Assembly: GCA_013816245.1 (NCBI GenBank)
Contig: JACDEU010000014.1
Span: 1-48,933 of the forward strand
Reading direction: 5' to 3'
Length of the DNA: 48,933 nt
From: Actinomycetota bacterium
Lineage (GTDB): Bacteria; Actinomycetota; Thermoleophilia; Gaiellales; Gaiellaceae
Positions 1-7,943 of this stretch are shown in pieces (position 1 is the stretch's first letter; each line of letters opens with the position of its first letter). The notes under the pieces were generated by a model. The model worked only from the letters and a program-made list of their open reading frames with translations. It did no database searches and was not told the DNA's origin. Position numbers and translations under genes: made by a program.

Positions 1-147
1 AACTATGCGTTCGAGGCGTCGTCGGAGAGCCTCGAGACGGAGTTCGGTGCGGAGCGTTTCGAACGCTTGCTTGCTGTGAAGCGGCAGTTCGACCCCGAGA
101 ACGTCTTCAGGTTCAACCACAACATCGCCGCCGCCACGACGGTCTGA
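1..147 (+). CDS. FAD-linked oxidoreductase, C-terminal BBE fragment
   Basis: Only the last 48 codons lie in the window; the gene enters from the left edge and stops at TGA 145-147. The tail contains FDPENVFRFNHNI, the typical end of the berberine-bridge-enzyme-like (BBE) domain that closes FAD-binding_4 oxidases, where the Asn-rich loop lies over the flavin substrate pocket. The substrate cannot be told from this fragment. It converges on the ureohydrolase gene, with only 2 bases between the two stop codons. Confidence 0.75.
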   Translation, partial: NYAFEASSESLETEFGAERFERLLAVKRQFDPENVFRFNHNIAAATTV

Positions 148-149
148 CT

Positions 150-1112
150 TCAGGCGCGTCGGCGCAGCGCGATGCCGGTGAGTATCTCGCGCACGATGCG
201 GTCCGCCACGAGCGCCGTGATGTCGGCCGAGCCGACCGCCGTCGGGATGACCTCCACGACGTCCGCTCCGACGAGCTCCAGCTCCTGCGCGAGGCGCCTG
301 CAGGCTCCCAGGAGCTCCGCGCTCGACAGGCCTCCCGGCTCCGGCGTGCCGGTCCCCGGTGCGAAGGCGGGGTCGAGGACATCTACGTCCACCGAGAGGA
401 AAACCGGGCCGTCGCCGACCTGTGCGACGGTTCGGCGCACCACTTCCTCGATGCCGAGGTCGCGCACGTCGTGCGCGAAGAAGCTCGTGATGCCGCGTTC
501 GGCCTGCCAGGCGAACTCGGCTTCACTCGGCCAGTAGCCGCGGAGCCCGATCTGAACGTAACGGCCCGGGTCGACCTGGCCGGCCTCGACGAGTCTGAAC
601 ATCGGTGTGCCGTGCGAGATCTCCACACCGAACACCTCACGGCCCGTGTCGGTGTGCGTGTCGAAGTGGACGAGTCCGACGGCACCGTGGCGCGTGGCGC
701 ACGCGCGGATGTCCGGCTCGGCGACCGAATGGTCGCCGCCGAGGACGATCGGGATCAGTCCGGCATCGAGCACCTGCCCCACCGTCGCCTCGATGGCCGC
801 GTGTGAGCGCGCCGGGTCGGCCGGAAGGACCGGCGCGTCACCGAAGTCGACGATCTTGAGCTCGGCGAATGCATCGACCTTCGCCTCGAGATGCGGACCG
901 GGTGGACAGCTTGCGGCGCGAATCGCGCGGGGCCCGAACCGTGTTCCCGGGCGGTCCGAGACGAGATCGTCGGTTGGCGCCCCGACGATGGCGATGTCGA
1001 ATCCGTCGAGCAGGTCCGGATCCTGGGTGTACGGCGCACCACCGAACGTGAGGAGGCCCGCATAGTCCGGTTTCTCCCCGTACTCACGCCAACGCTCGAG
1101 TGGATCGATCAC
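150..1112 (-). CDS. Agmatinase/arginase-family ureohydrolase
   Basis: A 320-residue metal-dependent ureohydrolase, expected to release urea from a guanidino compound such as agmatine, arginine or guanidinobutyrate. The Mn-binding motifs are all present: GGDHS (residues 125-129), DTHTD (151-155) and SVDVDVLDP (240-248, Asp242 and Asp244). The usual DAHxD has Thr in place of Ala at 152, a change near the metals that may tune the substrate. The start is GTG at 1112, overlapping the stop of the upstream transporter gene by 4 bp (GTGA), so it is probably translationally coupled as the third gene of an operon with a PLP decarboxylase and an MFS carrier. That context fits an amino acid to amine to diamine route, for example arginine to agmatine to putrescine, but the substrate is inference. 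Confidence 0.85.
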   Translation of the reverse strand: MIDPLERWREYGEKPDYAGLLTFGGAPYTQDPDLLDGFDIAIVGAPTDDLVSDRPGTRFGPRAIRAASCPPGPHLEAKVDAFAELKIVDFGDAPVLPADPARSHAAIEATVGQVLDAGLIPIVLGGDHSVAEPDIRACATRHGAVGLVHFDTHTDTGREVFGVEISHGTPMFRLVEAGQVDPGRYVQIGLRGYWPSEAEFAWQAERGITSFFAHDVRDLGIEEVVRRTVAQVGDGPVFLSVDVDVLDPAFAPGTGTPEPGGLSSAELLGACRRLAQELELVGADVVEVIPTAVGSADITALVADRIVREILTGIALRRRA

Positions 1113-2722
1113 GCCTGTACCGCCAGCCTTTCCGAAACGATGCGCTCTGCTTCCGTCCGCGCGGCGGGATGTCCTGTGACTGCTTCGAGGAACGGCTCAC
1201 GGGCAAGTGAGTAGAGACGCACTTCTGTCGCCGACGTGACGGTCGCCGTACGCGGCACATCACGAAGTAGCGCGATCTCGCCGAAGCAATCGCCACGTCG
1301 CAGCGTTCGCCCGGCCGACACGGCCAGCTCCCCGTCGGCAACCACGTAGAACAGATCGCCGGGGTCGCCTTCGCGAATGACGCAATCTCCGCGCGCGCAC
1401 GGGACCGCAACAAGCGCCCGCGCGAGCGCCTCGAGCTGCGGCGCGCCGAGCGATGCAAACAGAGGCAGCGAGCGGAGCAGGCCGAGCTCTACGACGGGCA
1501 CCGTCGCCGTGCGATCGATCACGAGCAGGCGGTGCGCAGTCAGGACTGCCGCGATCGGGAGGACGCAACCCAGACACACGATGGCCGCTCGTCCGCCGAA
1601 TGCGGCGACAAGCGCCGGCGTCAGCAGCGAGCCCACCGCGAGCCCTGCCATGGACAGCCCTTCGAGTACTCCGAAGATGCGCCCTAAAACGCGTGGCCGC
1701 GCCGCGCGTTGCAGCAGCGTGCGACCCGCGACGTCGACAACCGTCCGGGCCGCGCCCGCGACGACGAGCAGGACGAACGCAGCTGCGGTCGTCGGATGGA
1801 TTCCGAGGACGACGAAGGCGACCCACCAGACGGCAACAGCTGCGAGCAACGGTGGTGCAAGCCGCGGGCGTCCGATCAGCGCGACGGTTGCGATGACACC
1901 GATGACCCCGCCCGCACCGAACGCTGCGTTCAGGTACCCCGCACCCGAGGCGCCTATGTGCAGCAGGCTGAAGGCGAGCACGACGAAGAGCACGTCCAGC
2001 GCTCCGATCGCGATGTACTGGGAGGCGACGACACCGACGAGCGTCCTGGTCTCTCGATCCTCGCGCAGAGCGCGAAAGCCGGCGACCGTCTCTTTCAATG
2101 CGCCGGCGCTCGACGCCATCCCCGCAGGCCCACGGAGCGGCGCGACCAGCAGAGCGCTAGCTGCGACGCAACCGGCCATGACTGCGAACACGACCCCGGG
2201 GCTCGACACCGCAAGGAGCAGGCCTGCCAGGGCCGGCGCGACCAGCATGCTGGCGCTTTCGATCCATCCCGCGACGACGTTTGCGGCCGTGAGCTCGTCG
2301 GGAGTGCGGGCAAGCGCGGGCACGAGCGTTGCCTGTGTCGGCCTCGTGATCGTGACCGCCGTTGCGCCGCAAGCGGCAAGCGCGTACGCGAGCAGGGGCG
2401 AAGCTCCGCCGAGGAGCGCTGCAGCCGTCGCCCCCAGAGCAGCGGCCTGCGAGGCATATCCCCACGCCAGAACGCGGGCGGGCGGATAGCGGTCGGCGAG
2501 CACTGCGGCGAAGGGCGCGAAGATGCCTGCCGGGACGAGTTGCGCTGCGGCGACGATCCCGGCCGTCGTCGCGCCGCCTTGTCGGTACGCGAACACGAGC
2601 ATCGCAATCCAGACACCCCACTCCGCCGCGTTGAACCCGAGGAAGCCGAGCTGGACCCGCCTGAGCTCCGAGTTCCGGAAGACGCCGCCGAGCACGGACG
2701 GTATTGCTGCGAGGTAGCGCAT
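1109..2722 (-). CDS. MFS transporter with C-terminal cyclic-nucleotide-binding domain
   Basis: A 537-residue protein. Roughly residues 1-395 form a 12-helix major facilitator domain (starting MRYLAAIPSVLGGVFRN, with a long run of Ala/Val/Leu helices); the last ~125 residues are a CNB domain with the phosphate-binding cassette GEIALLRDVPRTATV, including the conserved Glu and Arg that hold a cyclic nucleotide. The ATG at 2722 overlaps the TGA of the upstream decarboxylase by one base (TGATG); the open frame runs upstream to 2887 but that part is antisense to the decarboxylase and does not look like protein. MFS-CNB fusions are known in actinobacteria; transport substrate unknown. Context suggests an amine or amino acid, possibly gated by cAMP or cGMP. 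Confidence 0.85.
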   Translation of the reverse strand: MRYLAAIPSVLGGVFRNSELRRVQLGFLGFNAAEWGVWIAMLVFAYRQGGATTAGIVAAAQLVPAGIFAPFAAVLADRYPPARVLAWGYASQAAALGATAAALLGGASPLLAYALAACGATAVTITRPTQATLVPALARTPDELTAANVVAGWIESASMLVAPALAGLLLAVSSPGVVFAVMAGCVAASALLVAPLRGPAGMASSAGALKETVAGFRALREDRETRTLVGVVASQYIAIGALDVLFVVLAFSLLHIGASGAGYLNAAFGAGGVIGVIATVALIGRPRLAPPLLAAVAVWWVAFVVLGIHPTTAAAFVLLVVAGAARTVVDVAGRTLLQRAARPRVLGRIFGVLEGLSMAGLAVGSLLTPALVAAFGGRAAIVCLGCVLPIAAVLTAHRLLVIDRTATVPVVELGLLRSLPLFASLGAPQLEALARALVAVPCARGDCVIREGDPGDLFYVVADGELAVSAGRTLRRGDCFGEIALLRDVPRTATVTSATEVRLYSLAREPFLEAVTGHPAARTEAERIVSERLAVQA

Positions 2723-4614
2723 CAGTGGCGTGCGATCCGCTCGGAGGCCGCGGCCCGGATTTCCCTGCCCACAGATGGAAAGTCGCGGATCAGGTCGTTG
2801 AGGGTCCCGTTGGGAAACACTAGGAGCTGCAAGTCCGTTCGCGCGACGACATTCGCAAGCCGGGGGTAGCTGAAGCCGGCGCCCCATTCCAGCGCGGCCA
2901 GCTCGCCGAAGAAGTCGCCGGGGCCGAGCTCGCGGATGAGGTCGTCGTCGATCCGAACTTCTGCTCTGCCGTCGAGAAGCACGTAGAAGTCACGTGAGCT
3001 CTCCCAGCGCGCGACGACGGATTCGCCCGCGCGGACCCGCCGTTCGTTCGCGGAGGCCGTCGCGCGTGCGAGCTCGTCGGTGCTGAGTGAACGGAACAGG
3101 GGCAACCCGGTCGACCGGTCGTCCTGCGAGGTCGCGGACACCGTCGGGTGACGCTCATAGGCGACGGACAGGTCGACGTGCGCGGGCTCCGCGGTAGCGA
3201 GGAAGTCGAGCACGCGATCGACGTCTTCACGCGTCGAGGTGTGATTCAGGATGCAGAGGCGGATTGCGTACCGACCGCGGAGCCGCGTGGAGGAGACGAG
3301 CCCGAGGCCGCTGTCCTCGAGCGCGGCGACGAGGCCCGCGTTCCGCAGCTCCAGTTCGTCTTCGTCGTCGACGCCGTCGAAGCGGCGCCGAAAGCAAACG
3401 ACGCCGAGTGAAGGTGGGGCGCAGAGTTCGAAGGCGCTGCTCGACTCGAGGCGTCCCGCGGCATGCTCGGCGAGCTCGAGCGAACGCTCGATCGCTGTGC
3501 GAAACGCATCGAGTCCGAACGCATGCAGGGAAACCCACACCTTGAGCGCGCGCGAAGTTCGCGTGAGCTGCAGGCCCAGATCGGCGAAGTTGACCTCGTC
3601 CTCGTTCGCCTGCGCGTCGCGGAGGTAGTCCGGGACGATCTCGAAGGCGTGCCTCAGCGCGGCTCCATCCCGTGCGAGCAGGCAGCCGCACTCGTACGGC
3701 TGGTACAGCCACTTGTGCGGGTCGAGCGCGATCGAGTCGCCTAGCTCGAGCCCATCGAGCTGAGCGCGCCCGCGTTCGGACAGGACGGCGAAGCCGCCGT
3801 ACGCAGCGTCGACATGGCACCAGACTCCACGTTCACGGCAGACCCCCGCGAGCTCGCGAAGCGGATCGACGGAGCCGGTGTTCGTCGCACCGGCGCTCAC
3901 CGCCGCGAAGAGCGGTCGCCTCCGCGCAGCGAAGTCGGTGTCGATCGCCTCGGCGAGCGTGCGGGGCGAGAGCCGGAAGCGCTTGTCGACGGGAAGAACT
4001 CGCACCTGATTCGAACGAAAGCCGAGCAGCCGTGCAGCGCGAGCGAGCGAAGAGTGAGCCTGGTCGCCGACGTAGAGGACGAGGTCGTCGTTCATAGCGC
4101 CGGCCAGGGTTTCGCGGGCGCACGCAAGGGCTGTCACGTTCGCCGCGGAAGCGCCGGTGACGAGCACGCCGGACGCATCCGCGGGATAGCCGATCCAGTC
4201 CTTGAACCAGCCGAGAACTTCGAGCTCGAGCTGGCTCGGCCCAGCGGATTCCATCCAGGAGCCCGCGTACACGTTGCAGGCACTCGCGACGAGGTCGCCG
4301 AGCGCGCCCGGCCAGGTGGCAGAGCCGGGGACGAAGGCGAAGAAGCGGGGATGTCCGGTTCGGCTCGCGTACGGAAGCACGTCCGCGAAGAGGCGCGCGA
4401 GCACACCGTCGAAGTCATGTGGCTTCGCGGGGGCCGGAGTGGCCAGGCGCGCACGCATCTCGGCGGCGCTGGCTCGGCGAAGCGGAGGCTGGGAGTCGTC
4501 GGTCAGCCACTCGACGAGCGCGTCGACGGTGCGGTAGCCGAGCTCCCGCATCTTCTCGGGGTCGAGCCCGAGCGGATCAGGGGAAGGGGCGATGCGCCGA
4601 TGCTGGCACGACAC
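2722..4614 (-). CDS. PLP-dependent group II decarboxylase fused to a CNB domain
   Basis: 630 residues. Residues about 15-475 are an aromatic-amino-acid/glutamate decarboxylase-type PLP enzyme: HVDAAYGG with Asp269 for the pyridine nitrogen, and DPHKW with Lys301 as the Schiff-base lysine. Residues about 500-630 are a cyclic-nucleotide-binding fold (GLPLFRSLSTDEL, then DFFGELAAL). In this second domain the cassette carries an insertion after GELAAL and reads PRLANV where PRxATV is usual, so ligand binding may be altered or lost. The family decarboxylates amino acids such as aromatic residues, glutamate or diaminobutyrate; the substrate here is unknown. The GTG start at 4614 has no clear Shine-Dalgarno site, so the N-terminus is uncertain by a few residues. 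First gene of the operon with the MFS-CNB carrier and ureohydrolase. Confidence 0.85.
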   Translation of the reverse strand: MSCQHRRIAPSPDPLGLDPEKMRELGYRTVDALVEWLTDDSQPPLRRASAAEMRARLATPAPAKPHDFDGVLARLFADVLPYASRTGHPRFFAFVPGSATWPGALGDLVASACNVYAGSWMESAGPSQLELEVLGWFKDWIGYPADASGVLVTGASAANVTALACARETLAGAMNDDLVLYVGDQAHSSLARAARLLGFRSNQVRVLPVDKRFRLSPRTLAEAIDTDFAARRRPLFAAVSAGATNTGSVDPLRELAGVCRERGVWCHVDAAYGGFAVLSERGRAQLDGLELGDSIALDPHKWLYQPYECGCLLARDGAALRHAFEIVPDYLRDAQANEDEVNFADLGLQLTRTSRALKVWVSLHAFGLDAFRTAIERSLELAEHAAGRLESSSAFELCAPPSLGVVCFRRRFDGVDDEDELELRNAGLVAALEDSGLGLVSSTRLRGRYAIRLCILNHTSTREDVDRVLDFLATAEPAHVDLSVAYERHPTVSATSQDDRSTGLPLFRSLSTDELARATASANERRVRAGESVVARWESSRDFYVLLDGRAEVRIDDDLIRELGPGDFFGELAALEWGAGFSYPRLANVVARTDLQLLVFPNGTLNDLIRDFPSVGREIRAAASERIARH

Positions 4615-4642
4615 CGCTCGGTTGGCTAGTGCCAGGTGTCTC

Positions 4643-4670
4643 CGCGAGGGCGACTCGCGCCGCCCTCGCG
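4643..4670 (-). terminator. Hairpin between membrane gene and decarboxylase
   Basis: A perfect 10-bp stem (CGCGAGGGCG / CGCCCTCGCG) with an 8-nt loop lies between the stop of the broken membrane gene (4690) and the start of the decarboxylase (4614). There is no T-run, so it may be a weak or Rho-assisted terminator, or an mRNA processing hairpin. Confidence 0.45.
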
Positions 4671-4689
4671 AAGATGCGGCCTGCGTGGG

Positions 4690-5356
4690 CTAGACGGCTC
4701 GTGCGGTTGGTTTGCCGCGGAGGAACATCGTGATCGAGACGATCAGGATCCACAGCAGGAAGAGGAACTGCGGGAAGAAGGCGACCGAGGCCAGCGACAG
4801 GATGCCGACGATGACGCCGAGCCATCCCGCCCACGTCGACCAGGTTCCGGCCCACATGAATGCCAGCGAGGCGGCGATGATCATCGCCGCGAGGCCGAGT
4901 GCGCCGGTCGCATGCATGACCCAGCCCACGTCGTCCGCGGCGTGAATCAGCTCGGGGAACACGCGGTGCTGGTAGGTGTCGTCGCTCATGGTCCTGATTC
5001 CGACCGTAAGCGCGAGTGCCGCCCCCGCGACTGCGATGTAGATCCCGCCCCCGATGCCGACCACGGCCGTCAGGATGCCCTCGCCGTCGACGAGGCTCAC
5101 CGCTCGGCGCAGCCGCGACGAACCAGACCAGGAAGAAGAGGCTGAGGCCGAACAGGATCCAGCCGACATTGATGCGGTCGCGATGACCGCTGTCCGAATA
5201 CCACTTGACGACCTTCGCCGGCGCTGAACTGCTGTCCGGCGCGCTGCTGAAGAGCATGATCGTCCCGATGACGAACAGGACGACGTAGATCGCGCCTGCG
5301 AGAAACGCCAAGCGGGCAACTGTGCGCGGAGCGCCAACTGGAACTGCAGCTTCCAT
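4690..5356 (-). pseudogene. Multi-pass membrane protein, frameshifted
   Basis: The reading frame starts at ATG 5356 behind a strong AGGAGG and encodes MEAAVPVGAPRTVARLAF with two membrane helices, up to about WFVAAA. Near 5100-5115 the coding sense moves to another frame, which continues with VSLVDGEGILTAVV and at least three more helices to a TAG at 4690. Both halves read as one five- or six-helix protein of about 220 residues, so a one-base insertion or two-base loss has split the gene. The family is not one I recognise. It could be a real pseudogene or an assembly error. Confidence 0.7.
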
Positions 5357-5462
5357 GGGACCTCCTCTGAAGGCGGGCACGGTGCCCGACGGATGAGGCT
5401 TCGCTTCTCTTTGTGTCGAACGTCTCCTTGGCCGCGAGCGGCTCCGACAGGTCGCCGGGGCC

Positions 5463-5655
5463 TTAAGTAGAAGGGGCGCCGCGAGGGTCGTCCTGGACGA
5501 ACGGCTCCGCAGCCGAGATCTTGTCGACGACCACGTAAGCATCCGTCCATTTGACCGCTTGCTCGATCTCCGGCGTCTCGTGACCCGGCCGGAAACCGAG
5601 TCAGCAATTCGGGCTGGAGCAGTAGACGACGATCTCGGTGCCCCGGTCGGAGATG
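5463..5655 (-). pseudogene. Rhodanese active-site stub and an orphan C-terminal fragment
   Basis: This fills most of the gene-free stretch 5357-5652. On the minus strand, 5652-5601 reads GTEIVVYCSSPNC then TGA; the CSSPNC loop is that of a rhodanese-like sulfurtransferase, whose cysteine carries persulfide. The same frame continues without a start codon as FRPGHETPEIEQAVKW... to QDDPRGAPST and TAA at 5463, a tail I cannot assign. The upstream end abuts the truncated MFS gene on the other strand, as if both were cut at one junction near 5652. I see no intact gene here; 5357-5462 holds only the leader of the membrane gene. Confidence 0.5.
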
Positions 5656-6466
5656 CGACGCGCCGGGCTCCTGGTTTTCACGCTGGCCTCGCTCTTCGCG
5701 GGCCTGGCGTGGTCGGAAGCGTCGCTGATCTCGGCGCGCGTCTATTCAGGGACTCGGCGCGGCGGTGATCACGCCGGCGGCGCTGTCGATCCTCTCGACG
5801 ACCTTCACGGAGGGCCGTGAGCGGAACATCGCACTCGGGGTCTGGGGCGCGGTCGGCGGCATCGGTGCCGCAGCGGGCGTCCTGCTCGGCGGCGTGCTCA
5901 CGTCCGCGCTCAGCTGGTCCTGGGTCTTTTTCGTCAACGTCCCCGTGGGCGTGGCCGGCTTCATCCTGGCGCCGGTGCTGCTGAAGGAGAGCCGTGACGC
6001 GAGCGTCAAGTCGTTCGACGCACTCGGTGCCGTGCTGGTGACGAGCGGGCTGTCGTTGTTCGTCTACGCGATCACGGAGGCGGGTCGGAGCGGCTGGCTA
6101 GCCGGACGCACGGTCTCGTACTTCGCCGTAGCCACCGCACTGCTCGTGGGCTTCATCGTGTGGGAGCTGCGCCACCCGGAGCCCTTGATGCGGATCGGCA
6201 TCCTGCGGATCAAGACCGTCACCGGCGCCAACGTCGCCGGATTCATCCTCGGCACCGCGACGTTCTCGCTGTTCCTGATGCTCACGCTCTACATGCAGCA
6301 GGTGCTCGGCTATTCACCGATGAAGACAGGCGTCGCGTACCTGGCGGTGGCAGGGACAGCGATCTTCACGTCGGCCATCGCAGTCACCGTGGGTGGCGGT
6401 GCAGAGCGATTCGTCGACACGGTCGCTAGGTTAAACGGCACCAGGCGGAAGGAGCAGTCGAAATGA
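5653..6466 (+). pseudogene. DHA2-type MFS exporter, truncated at both ends and frameshifted
   Basis: The fragment begins in the middle of an EmrB/QacA-type drug exporter (RRAGLLVFTLASLFAGLAW), shifts frame by one extra base near 5745-5755, then continues as LGAAVITPAALSILSTTF through WVFFVNVPVG and LYMQQVLGY. It ends abruptly after about nine helices with a non-homologous tail (ERFVDTVARLNGTRRKEQSK). The first two or three helices and the last four or five are missing compared with the complete relative at 28838-30265, which shares TPAALSI-, FVNVPVG- and VLGYS-type segments. Its TGA overlaps the ATG of the next gene by 4 bp, so it may still act as a leader for it. Confidence 0.75.
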
Positions 6467-6888
6467 GCGAAGCGGAGACTCTCTTCGGTGAAGAGCACGT
6501 GCGGCGCTACAGGGAGACCGACGGCGAGGTCGGCCACCTGTGGAAGCGAGGCTCGAAAATTCTCTTGCTGACGACGAAGGGCCGCAAGAGCGGCGGACTG
6601 CGAACGAAGCCGCTCATCTACGAGCAGGACGGGAACCGGTACGTGATCGTCGCATCAAAGGGTGGCGCGCCCGAGCATCCCGACTGGTACCGGAACCTGG
6701 TGCAGGAGCCGAAAGTCGAGTTGCAGGTGCTCGACGACGTGTTCCCCGCGTGTGCGCGGACGGCGGAGGGAGAAGAGCGCGAGCGGTTGTGGCAACTCGT
6801 CAACCGGCAGTGGCCGGACTACGACAGCTACCAGACGAAGACCGACCGCAAGATCCCGGTAGTTGTGCTGGAACGCGCGTCCGGATAG
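6463..6888 (+). CDS. Nitroreductase/deazaflavin-dependent oxidoreductase (Ddn-like)
   Basis: 141 residues of the split-barrel family to which mycobacterial Ddn belongs; these small enzymes bind F420 (sometimes FMN or haem-related ligands) and reduce quinones or nitro compounds. Diagnostic stretches are LLLTTKGRKSGGLRTKPLIY, the cofactor-binding loop, and HPDWYRNLVQEPKVELQV. The ATG at 6463 lies 11 bases behind AAGGAG and overlaps the TGA of the broken MFS gene. It is one of the few intact genes in a region of remnants, which suggests that it is under selection. The exact substrate is unknown. Confidence 0.85.
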   Translation: MSEAETLFGEEHVRRYRETDGEVGHLWKRGSKILLLTTKGRKSGGLRTKPLIYEQDGNRYVIVASKGGAPEHPDWYRNLVQEPKVELQVLDDVFPACARTAEGEERERLWQLVNRQWPDYDSYQTKTDRKIPVVVLERASG

Positions 6889-6942
6889 ATGCTCGCGACG
6901 AGGCTCCAGCTGTAGCCGGAGCCTCGCGCCAGGCCGTGCGGC

Positions 6943-7239
6943 TCAAGCCGCGACGGAAACGGGATCGGGCCGAACGAGCACGGTGTCGGCGACTTCGAAG
7001 ACGTCCTCCGCCGGCATACCGACACGCTTGGCGTGCTCGCGGATCTTCTCCGGGCTCGATGCCTCGTACACGCAGAAGGTCCCAAGACCTCCGTCTCTCT
7101 CTCGCACGACGTAGGAGCGGATCCAGCGGATGTCCGCGGGCATCTCCTCGTCGCCGATCTGCGCCGATCGGGCTGCTGCAGCCTCGAGCTCTTCCGGCGT
7201 CCGCCAGCCGCTCGGTCTGCGAATCACGTACAGGTTCAT
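6943..7239 (-). CDS. DUF4242 (SCO4226-like) small protein
   Basis: 98 residues: MNLYVIRRPSGW, then a ferredoxin-like alpha/beta fold with IRWIRSYVVRERDGGLGTFC and YEASSPEKIREHAKR, matching the DUF4242 family, one member of which binds nickel. A GGGAGG Shine-Dalgarno site precedes ATG 7239. It is transcribed divergently from the tetR gene by a near-consensus promoter (TTGACA, 18 bp, TATACT) that is overlapped by a 13-bp inverted repeat, so it is the likely direct target of the TetR repressor. The biochemical role is unknown. Confidence 0.8.
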   Translation of the reverse strand: MNLYVIRRPSGWRTPEELEAAAARSAQIGDEEMPADIRWIRSYVVRERDGGLGTFCVYEASSPEKIREHAKRVGMPAEDVFEVADTVLVRPDPVSVAA

Positions 7240-7264
7240 CGTGAACCTCCCTGGTAGTTAGTTA

Positions 7265-7315
7265 GTACGATCGTTCGTACGAGAGAGTATACGAACGATC
7301 GTGCTATCTTGTCAA
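7265..7315 (-). promoter_or_regulatory. Promoter for DUF4242 gene with TetR operator
   Basis: On the minus strand TTGACA (7315-7310) and TATACT (7291-7286) are separated by 18 bp, close to the housekeeping sigma consensus. A perfect 13-bp inverted repeat (ACGATCGTTCGTA at 7267-7279, TACGAACGATCGT at 7290-7302, 10 bp apart) covers the spacer and the start of transcription. A repressor bound here would shut off the DUF4242 gene; the site is also just upstream of tetR (start 7320), so autoregulation is likely. On the plus strand TATCTT at 7305-7310 could serve tetR. Confidence 0.75.
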
Positions 7316-7319
7316 GGAA

Positions 7320-7943
7320 ATGGTGGAAACAACTCGCAAGCGCCGTAGTGACGGCGAGAAGAGCCGCAAGGCGATCCTGAGCGAGGCGGCGCAGCTCGCC
7401 ACGGTCGAGGGCATCAACGGCCTCTCGATCGGCCGGCTCGCCGACGCGGTCGGGATGAGCAAGAGCGGGCTCTTCGCCCACTTCGGCTCGAAGGAGGACC
7501 TGCAGCTAGCGACGATCGAGACGGCGCGCGCTCTCTTCCACGAGCTGGTGATCGAGCCGGCGCTGGTGGGCACCACGGCGCTCGGGCGCCTGCGGCTGCT
7601 GATCGAGCTGTTCCTCCGGCACGTTGAGGACAAGGTCTATCCGGGCGGTTGCTTCTACGTCTCGGTGGGCGCAGAGCTCGGCGCCCAGAGCGGCCCGGTC
7701 CGCGACCAGGCCGTGGCGCTGTCGGCGGAATGGATGCGGCTCGTCGTGAGCACGATCCGTGAGGCGCAGGCCGAAGGCCACATCGATGCGGCGGAAGACG
7801 CCGAGCAGCTTGCGTTCGAGCTGACCGGTTATCTGCTCCTCGGGAACACGCAGTTTGTCGCGACCCAGGACTCGGCGGCGATCGAGCGGGCACGCCACGC
7901 GGTGGAGGGTCGGCTCGCAGCAGCGACTAGGGATTTCGGATAG
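7320..7943 (+). CDS. TetR/AcrR-family transcriptional repressor
   Basis: 207 residues. The N-terminal helix-turn-helix is typical (IGRLADAVGMSKSGLFAHFG, about residues 38-57, followed by SKEDLQLATIE). The C-terminal ligand-binding part resembles TetR_C regulators with a YPGGCFYVSVGAELG segment. The start may be ATG 7320 or GTG 7323, since AAGGA at 7314-7318 is very close to both. The gene sits divergently to the DUF4242 gene with an inverted-repeat operator between them. The inducer is unknown. Confidence 0.9.
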   Translation: MVETTRKRRSDGEKSRKAILSEAAQLATVEGINGLSIGRLADAVGMSKSGLFAHFGSKEDLQLATIETARALFHELVIEPALVGTTALGRLRLLIELFLRHVEDKVYPGGCFYVSVGAELGAQSGPVRDQAVALSAEWMRLVVSTIREAQAEGHIDAAEDAEQLAFELTGYLLLGNTQFVATQDSAAIERARHAVEGRLAAATRDFG

